From: an uncultured Alistipes sp.
Lineage (GTDB): Bacteria > Bacteroidota > Bacteroidia > Bacteroidales > Rikenellaceae
NCBI GenBank assembly: GCA_900542505.1
Contig: UQNV01000003.1
Span: 1-64,000, forward strand
Direction of reading: 5' to 3'
Length of the DNA: 64,000 nucleotides
This document shows, piece by piece, positions 58,788-64,000 of this stretch. The position numbers were made by a program, and so were the translations under genes. The notes beneath the pieces were generated by a model that was given only the letters and a program-made list of their open reading frames with translations, made no database searches and was not told the DNA's origin. Position 1 is the stretch's first letter; each line of letters begins with the position of its first letter.

Positions 58788-60101
58788 CTACTCCAGCAGA
58801 CCTGTACTTCTGAGGTATTCGGTCTCGTAGATTCGGTACTGCGTCTGCGCTTCAATCCGGTTGCTGGCGGCCTGCTGCCACTGCGACTGGGCATCCAGCA
58901 GGTCGGTGAGCGGGGCCATCTGTGCCGTGTATCGGTTACGCATCACACGCAGGTTCTCCTCGGCCTGTTGCAGCGCGAGTTCGGCCGTCTGAATCAATCG
59001 GTAGCCGTCCTCGACATTGCGGATTGCCTGTTCGACCTCGAGCGACATCAGACGCGTGTTTTTCTGCAAATCGAGTTGCGCATTCTGCAGAGCGTATCGT
59101 GCTTTGCGCACCTTTTTGCGGCCTTCGCCCCAATAGAAAATCGGAATTTTCACAGCCAGCATGGCCAGCCCGATTCCGTCGCGGAACTCCTGCGTATGGG
59201 GAACAAACGTCCCGTTGCCTGCATCGACCACGCTCTGGAGTTTGATGTTGCCGTAGTAGGTGTAGCCCAGCGACAAGCCGACCGAAGGCAGCATGCCCGA
59301 ACGGACATCGCGGAGCTGCTGCTCCCCGACGGCCACCTGCTGCTCCAGAATCCGCAATTCGGGACGGGACGCGAGGTCCGGCCGCAGCATGCCGGGCCGG
59401 GGCGTCCGGAAGAGCGTGTCGGTCGGGACCGGGTACAGGTCGCCCTCCGCACCAATCACCCGACACAACGACATGCGGCACAGTTCGGCTCCGTTGTGCG
59501 CCTTCTGCAGCTGGTAACGAATCTCGCTGCGTTTGGCCTCGATGCGCATCAGGTCATTCTCGATGGCCATGCCAGCCTCGAAGGCGGCGGCTGTTTGGCG
59601 GTAAAGCGTATCCATCTGCGCGGCGTAGCTCTCAAGCATGCGCACCTGGCGGTCGACCGCCACCGTGGTCCAGTAGGCGTTGTCGGCCTCGACCAGCACA
59701 TCCATGCGGGTCATCCGTCGTTGCTCGCCGGCCACCTCCTCGCCGATGCGGGCCATGCGCCGTGCGGCCGAAATCTTGCCTCCGGCATAAATCGGTTGGG
59801 TCAGATTGAGCCCCGCCATGTAGGTGCCGCGCATGCGGAGGTCCATCCCCATCATGTCCATATCGGGCAGTACATACGCGCCGGTGGCCGACCCCTCTAT
59901 TTTGGGCAGGGCGGCCGTGGCGGCAATCCGCCGGTCGAGACGCGCCTGTTCGAGCCGGTTGTCGGCCTGTTGAAGTTCCTCGCTGTGGGCAAGGGCCCGC
60001 TCGCGGCACTCGGCCAGCGAGAGCGGAAGCGGTTGTTGTGCGCGGACAGCAGGACCCGACAGCAGTGCGGCCGCCAGAACCGCATATATTCTGATATTCA
60101 T
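58788..60101 (-). CDS. TolC-family outer-membrane efflux protein (3)
   Basis: 437-residue exported channel. The signal peptide is about 1-21 (IYAVLAAALLSGPAVRA). The first OEP repeat starts SLAECRERALAHSEELQQADNRLEQARLDRRI, and two repeats lie at about 30-215 and 235-430. AMLAVKIPIFYWGEGRKKVRKARYAL is a typical strand/helix turn. It starts 3 nt after the RND pump stop, so it is the last gene of the RND operon. The sequence is distinct from TolC 1 and 2. Confidence 0.93.
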   Translation of the reverse strand: MNIRIYAVLAAALLSGPAVRAQQPLPLSLAECRERALAHSEELQQADNRLEQARLDRRIAATAALPKIEGSATGAYVLPDMDMMGMDLRMRGTYMAGLNLTQPIYAGGKISAARRMARIGEEVAGEQRRMTRMDVLVEADNAYWTTVAVDRQVRMLESYAAQMDTLYRQTAAAFEAGMAIENDLMRIEAKRSEIRYQLQKAHNGAELCRMSLCRVIGAEGDLYPVPTDTLFRTPRPGMLRPDLASRPELRILEQQVAVGEQQLRDVRSGMLPSVGLSLGYTYYGNIKLQSVVDAGNGTFVPHTQEFRDGIGLAMLAVKIPIFYWGEGRKKVRKARYALQNAQLDLQKNTRLMSLEVEQAIRNVEDGYRLIQTAELALQQAEENLRVMRNRYTAQMAPLTDLLDAQSQWQQAASNRIEAQTQYRIYETEYLRSTGLLE

Positions 60102-60104
60102 CGT

Positions 60105-63100
60105 TTAAGCATTTTGAGGTTTGCGAATGTGGAACAGGGCCGCGTAGAATATCGGCAGCAGAATGAGCGTGATAATCGTGCCGACCGTAAGACCGCCCAT
60201 GATTGTCAGAGCCATCGAGCCGTACATCGGGTCGCCGACCAGCGGAATCATTCCGACGATGGTCGTCAGCGAAGCCATCAGCACCGGACGCACGCGCGAA
60301 ACCGTTGCCTCGACGACGGCCGCATAGGGCGACCGGTGCTCCTCGGCCTGCAGGCGGTTAATCTCGTCGACCAGCACGATGGCGTTCTTGACCATCATGC
60401 CAATCAGACCCATCATGCCGATGATGGCCATGAAGGTCAGCGGCTGACCCGTCAGGAACAGCGACGGGGTGATGCCGCAGAAGACGAACGGGAAGCACAT
60501 GAGGATGAGCAGCACCTTGCGCCAGCTGTTGAACAACAGCAGCAGGATGGCCAGAATCAGGAAGATTGTCAGCGGCATGTACTTCATCAGATTGCCGATT
60601 GCCTCGCCCTGCAATTCGCCTTCGCCGACCCAGCGCATCGTATAACCGTCGGGCAGCGGGATAGCTTCTATCTCGTCGCGGATTGATGCCACGACCTTGG
60701 CCGGCGTCGCCTCGTCGCAGTCGGGATTCGGGTCGCACTCCGCCTCGATTACCCGGCGGCCGTTCATCCGCAGCACGACATCCTCGTCCCAGTCGAGGCG
60801 GATGTCGCGCACGGCATTGCCCAGCGGTATGGCGCGGAACATGCGGTCCTGCAGCTCGCTCATTCCGTGACCGCCCGCCAGCGCTCCCTGCAGCTCCTCG
60901 TCGGTCAGGCGGAGGTTCATCATGCTCCAGACCGGAATCTCGTCGAGGTCGCTTATGCGGCTGCCGTCGTCGTTGCGTACCTGCAGGTTCAGCATCACCA
61001 TGCGGTCCTGGTCGTTCAGCACGCCGACCGGCATGCCGTCCGTGGCGGCCAGCAGGGCGTTGGCCACATCCCCGCGGCCGATTCCGGCCCGCAGGGCATC
61101 CTGCTGATTGAATTCGGCGACGAGCGCCTTGCCCTTCGGTTTCCAGTTGTTCTGCACCGAGTAGGCATCGACATAGGGACTGCGGCGCATGACGGCTTCG
61201 GCCTGTGCGCTCAATTCGCGCAGCACCGCCGGGTCGGGGCCCGCGAACTCCACCTCGACGGTATGCGATGTCGAGACCGAGAAGTTATATTTGCGGATGC
61301 GGATGTAGGCTTCGGGAAAGGCCTCGCGCAACTGACGCCGGATCGTTGGAATCTGCTCCTGCACGGTCCGGTAGTCCGGACAGTCGACAATCAGTTCTCC
61401 GTAGCAGTCGCCGCCCGAGGTCATGGGGCGCACCAGACAGTAGTGGGCCGGGGCGCTGCCCTGGCTGACGGCCACCCGTTCGACAGCCGGATTGCGCCGC
61501 ACGCTGTCGCTCATCTCGAGCAGTCGGTCGCGTGCCCGGTCGGCATCCGTTGCCGACGGGAAGAAGCACTCGACGACGAACTGCTTGTAGTCGAAGTCGG
61601 GGAAAAAGAGGTTCTTGACGTGCGTCATGCCGAAGATTGAGAGGAGCAGTACCGCAACGGCCACGGCAATCGTCGCCCGCTTGTAGCCGATGAGAAACGA
61701 AATGGCACGCCGTACGAAGCGGTGTACGGGCGAGTTCATTACGGCAGGTTTCTGTGCCCCGGGCTCCCCCTTTTCACGTGCCGGAAGCCACGACTTGGCG
61801 CACATCGGCACCTGGACGAGCGCCAGCACCCAGCTGGCCAGCAGGCTCACGCACAGCACCAGAAAGAGGTCGCCGGCATATTCACCCGCCGAGTCGGGCG
61901 AGAGGTAGATGCCGAGGAACGTCGAGGCGGCGATGACGGTCGCCCCGAGCAGCGGCATGGCCGTGTTGCGGCCGATGCGGTAGAGATAGACCTTCGGGCT
62001 CAACCCCCGCTTCTTGTCAATCAGAATGCCGTCCATGATGACTACGGCATTGTCGACCAGCATGCCCATGGCCACGATGAAGGCGCCGAGCGAGATGCGC
62101 TGCAGCGTCGTGCCGCACGTCAGCAGAATCGGGAACGAGACGGCAACCGTCAACACCAGTCCGAATCCGATAATCAGACCGCTGCGCAGTCCCATCGTGA
62201 AGACCAGCACCAGAATGACGATTACGACCGATTCCAGCAGATTCCACATGAACGACGAGATGGCCTCGTCGACCTTGTCGGGCTGGAAGAAGATTTTTTC
62301 CGTGTGGAACCCAGCCGGAAGTTGCCGCATGGCCTCCGCAAGCCGGGCATCGACGGCCTTTCCCACGTCGGGAACGATGGCCGAGGACTCCATGGCGATG
62401 CAGAGGGCCAGTGCCGGGCGCCCGTCGACGAAGAAGCCGTTGCGCTGCGGTGCGGCATATCCCCGCTCGACACGGGCCACGTCGCCGATGCGCAGCTGGC
62501 GGCCGTCCATCGTGCGGATTTCCAGGTTGCGAATCTCCTCCTCGTCGTCGACCGCCGAATCGACATAGAGTGCAATGCGTTCATCGCCGGTCGGGTACTT
62601 CCCGGCGTTGACCGTCTTGCCGGCCTGCTGCAATGCCGACGTAATCTGTGTGGGAATCACACCGTTGCGGGCAATCTGCTCCTTCGAGAGGATGATGTTG
62701 ATTACCTCGTCGCGGTTGCCGGCGATAAGAATCCGCTTGACACCCTTCACGTCGAGCAGTTCGCGCCGCAGGAACTTGGCGTAGCGGTACATCTCCGGGT
62801 AGTCGTAGCCGTCGGCCGTCAGACCGTAGAAGATGCCGTAGACATCCATCATGTCGTCGATGACCACCGGGTCGTAGCACCCTTCGGGCAGGCGCGACGC
62901 GGCGTCGCTCACCTTGCGGCGCAGCAGGTCGAAATGCTGCTCCAGGTCGCGGTTCAGGACCGTCATCTGGAATTCGACGGTGAACATGGCCGAGCCGTTG
63001 CGGCATTCGCTCTTCACCTTCTTGACGTTGGGCAGCGCGCGCAGTTCATCCTCCATCATCTGAGCCACCTTCAGCTCCACCTCGTGGGCGCTGGCGCCCG

Positions 63101-63257
63101 GGTAGGGAACCATGACCATCGCCTGTTTGACCGCCACGGCCGGGTCCTCCAGCTTGGGCATCCGGATGAACGACAACAGGCCGGCGATGAGGATGGCTGC
63201 CATGAGCGACCAGAACAGGACGGGCCGCCGTACGAAAAATTCGGTTGCCTTCATCAC
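60105..63257 (-). CDS. RND efflux pump, inner-membrane permease
   Basis: 1050-residue proton-driven exporter with 12 TM helices and two large periplasmic loops (about 35-330 and 555-865). It opens MMKATEFFVRRPVLFWSLMAAILIAGLLSFIRMPKLEDPAVAV. The TM4 relay segment is GMLVDNAVVIMDG with D402 followed by N403, where AcrB has two Asp. The TM10 Lys is in MMVKNAIVLVDEINRL. The FFPDFDYKQFVVECFFPSATDADRARDRL region is porter-like. It resembles HAE/HME-type pumps of Bacteroidetes; substrates are unknown. It overlaps the adaptor stop by 4 nt. Confidence 0.94.
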   Translation of the reverse strand: MMKATEFFVRRPVLFWSLMAAILIAGLLSFIRMPKLEDPAVAVKQAMVMVPYPGASAHEVELKVAQMMEDELRALPNVKKVKSECRNGSAMFTVEFQMTVLNRDLEQHFDLLRRKVSDAASRLPEGCYDPVVIDDMMDVYGIFYGLTADGYDYPEMYRYAKFLRRELLDVKGVKRILIAGNRDEVINIILSKEQIARNGVIPTQITSALQQAGKTVNAGKYPTGDERIALYVDSAVDDEEEIRNLEIRTMDGRQLRIGDVARVERGYAAPQRNGFFVDGRPALALCIAMESSAIVPDVGKAVDARLAEAMRQLPAGFHTEKIFFQPDKVDEAISSFMWNLLESVVIVILVLVFTMGLRSGLIIGFGLVLTVAVSFPILLTCGTTLQRISLGAFIVAMGMLVDNAVVIMDGILIDKKRGLSPKVYLYRIGRNTAMPLLGATVIAASTFLGIYLSPDSAGEYAGDLFLVLCVSLLASWVLALVQVPMCAKSWLPAREKGEPGAQKPAVMNSPVHRFVRRAISFLIGYKRATIAVAVAVLLLSIFGMTHVKNLFFPDFDYKQFVVECFFPSATDADRARDRLLEMSDSVRRNPAVERVAVSQGSAPAHYCLVRPMTSGGDCYGELIVDCPDYRTVQEQIPTIRRQLREAFPEAYIRIRKYNFSVSTSHTVEVEFAGPDPAVLRELSAQAEAVMRRSPYVDAYSVQNNWKPKGKALVAEFNQQDALRAGIGRGDVANALLAATDGMPVGVLNDQDRMVMLNLQVRNDDGSRISDLDEIPVWSMMNLRLTDEELQGALAGGHGMSELQDRMFRAIPLGNAVRDIRLDWDEDVVLRMNGRRVIEAECDPNPDCDEATPAKVVASIRDEIEAIPLPDGYTMRWVGEGELQGEAIGNLMKYMPLTIFLILAILLLLFNSWRKVLLILMCFPFVFCGITPSLFLTGQPLTFMAIIGMMGLIGMMVKNAIVLVDEINRLQAEEHRSPYAAVVEATVSRVRPVLMASLTTIVGMIPLVGDPMYGSMALTIMGGLTVGTIITLILLPIFYAALFHIRKPQNA

Positions 63258-64000
63258 AACAGCCCTCCTGCATTGGTTTGACTCGGGGTGGCTATCACAC
63301 GGACCTTCTCTCCCTCCTCGAGTGCGGAGACTCCGGCACGCACGATTTGTTCTCCGGCGGTCAACCCGTCGATGATTACGACACGACCCTCGCTATCCAT
63401 GTCGCGCAACGCGACGGGCCTCCGTTCGATGGTGGAATCCGCCCCGAAAACCCATACGCAGGGGACATCTCCATCCAGAAAGACGGCGCCGGGCGGTACG
63501 CCGAACCCGGCGGTGCGTGCGGTGTCGGCCAGCGTGATGCCGACCTCGACGTTCATTCCGGCAGTCAGCCGCCGGTCGGGACGCCCGGCGAAGGAGAGCG
63601 TCAGGTGGTAGAGCTGTGTGCCGTCGGCTTTGGGCGTAACGCCGCCTAGGCGCATCGGCATCCCGTCCTCCATCCCTGCCGCCCGGCAGGTGAACCCCGT
63701 GAACAGGTCGCGGCGAAGGTATTCGCCGGCAGGGATGCTGACCTCGACCTCCAGCCGCGAAACATCCAGCAGTGTGAAGAGTGCCGTCCCGGCGTCGACC
63801 ATCTCAGCCGGCGAGAAGTTCACCTGCTGAATATATCCGTCGGTCGGAGCGTAGAGTTTCGTATAGTCCAGTTTGTTGCGGTTGGCCTGCAGCTGCACGC
63901 CCAGCTGCCGCAGGCCCGCGCTGGCCTTCTCGAAGTCGTTGGCCGATACGCTCTTCTGGTCGAAAAGCCGTTTCGTGCGCGCTACCTCGTCCTTGAGCTG
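63254..64000 (-). CDS. RND periplasmic adaptor, 5' end outside window
   Basis: The visible 248 C-terminal residues form a HlyD/AcrA-like membrane-fusion protein. The frame is open to the window edge, so the gene starts beyond 64000. It shows the second coiled-coil arm (RTKRLFDQKSVSANDFEKASAGLRQLGVQLQANRNKL), the second lipoyl half (LYAPTDGYIQQVNFSPAEMVDAGTALFTLLDVSRLEVEVSIP), the beta-barrel, and the membrane-proximal domain (IIDGLTAGEQIVRAGVSALEEGEKVRV). The stop overlaps the pump start by 4 nt. It is the first visible gene of the three-part RND operon. Confidence 0.93.
   Translation of the reverse strand, partial: QLKDEVARTKRLFDQKSVSANDFEKASAGLRQLGVQLQANRNKLDYTKLYAPTDGYIQQVNFSPAEMVDAGTALFTLLDVSRLEVEVSIPAGEYLRRDLFTGFTCRAAGMEDGMPMRLGGVTPKADGTQLYHLTLSFAGRPDRRLTAGMNVEVGITLADTARTAGFGVPPGAVFLDGDVPCVWVFGADSTIERRPVALRDMDSEGRVVIIDGLTAGEQIVRAGVSALEEGEKVRVIATPSQTNAGGLL

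Overview
The window looks like a chromosomal segment of a GC-rich member of the Bacteroidales, most likely Alistipes or a close relative. This rests on the protein families (DUF5686 outer-membrane protein, OMP with a carboxypeptidase-regulatory-like domain, FtsX-type efflux clusters, S1/P1 nuclease, Rho with a long inserted linker) and on promoters of the Bacteroidetes form TTTG-N18-20-TAnnTTTG ahead of many genes. The genus is an inference. No tool or database search was run.

Layout. 0.4-2.8 kb: AraC regulator, divergent radical SAM protein, cupin. 2.9-4.3 kb: a tyrosine integrase with no visible cargo, just past the 3' end of tRNA-Gly(GCC). 4.5-9.8 kb: LuxC-like acyl-CoA reductase, pRiA4b ORF-3-like protein, miaA, tRNA-Leu(UAA), rho, S1/P1 nuclease. 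9.8-10.7 kb: a terminator, a 400-bp degenerate minisatellite and tRNA-Met(CAU). 10.8-15 kb: K+ channel-like protein, mscL, hotdog thioesterase, biotin-dependent carboxyltransferase subunit. 15.2-21.5 kb: an 84-bp tandem repeat carrying promoters, then a sodium:solute symporter overlapping a very large amidase-like exported protein, a YqeY-like protein and a BASS-type transporter.

21.7-35.4 kb is the most striking region. A minus-strand operon (TolC - HlyD - three about 800-residue FtsX/MacB-like permeases - LolD-like ATPase) is divergent from a sigma-54 type response regulator and its short-loop membrane histidine kinase. The intergenic gap holds a good sigma-54 promoter (GG/GC exactly 12 bp apart) facing the efflux operon, with palindromic TGTAAAA-N3-TTTTACA sites about 80-110 bp upstream of the predicted start. 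This looks like a self-contained, enhancer-controlled envelope efflux system. A GH5 lipoprotein follows.

37-43.4 kb holds a second tripartite ABC exporter operon (TolC, HlyD, ATPase, MacB-type permease) that ends in a LytS-type kinase and a LytTR regulator. Then come a DUF486 membrane protein, a HAD phosphatase, a DUF5686 outer-membrane protein and a YbaK deacylase. 47.9-51.4 kb encodes all four dTDP-L-rhamnose enzymes (rfbA-C-D-B). 51.8-58 kb: a hexapeptide acetyltransferase, an exported flavodoxin, umuDC, an outer-membrane barrel protein and an AlkZ-related protein. After tRNA-Asp(GUC), 58.8-64 kb is an RND efflux operon (adaptor truncated by the window end, pump, TolC). Three separate TolC-linked exporters therefore lie within 43 kb, two of them with dedicated two-component systems of different families.
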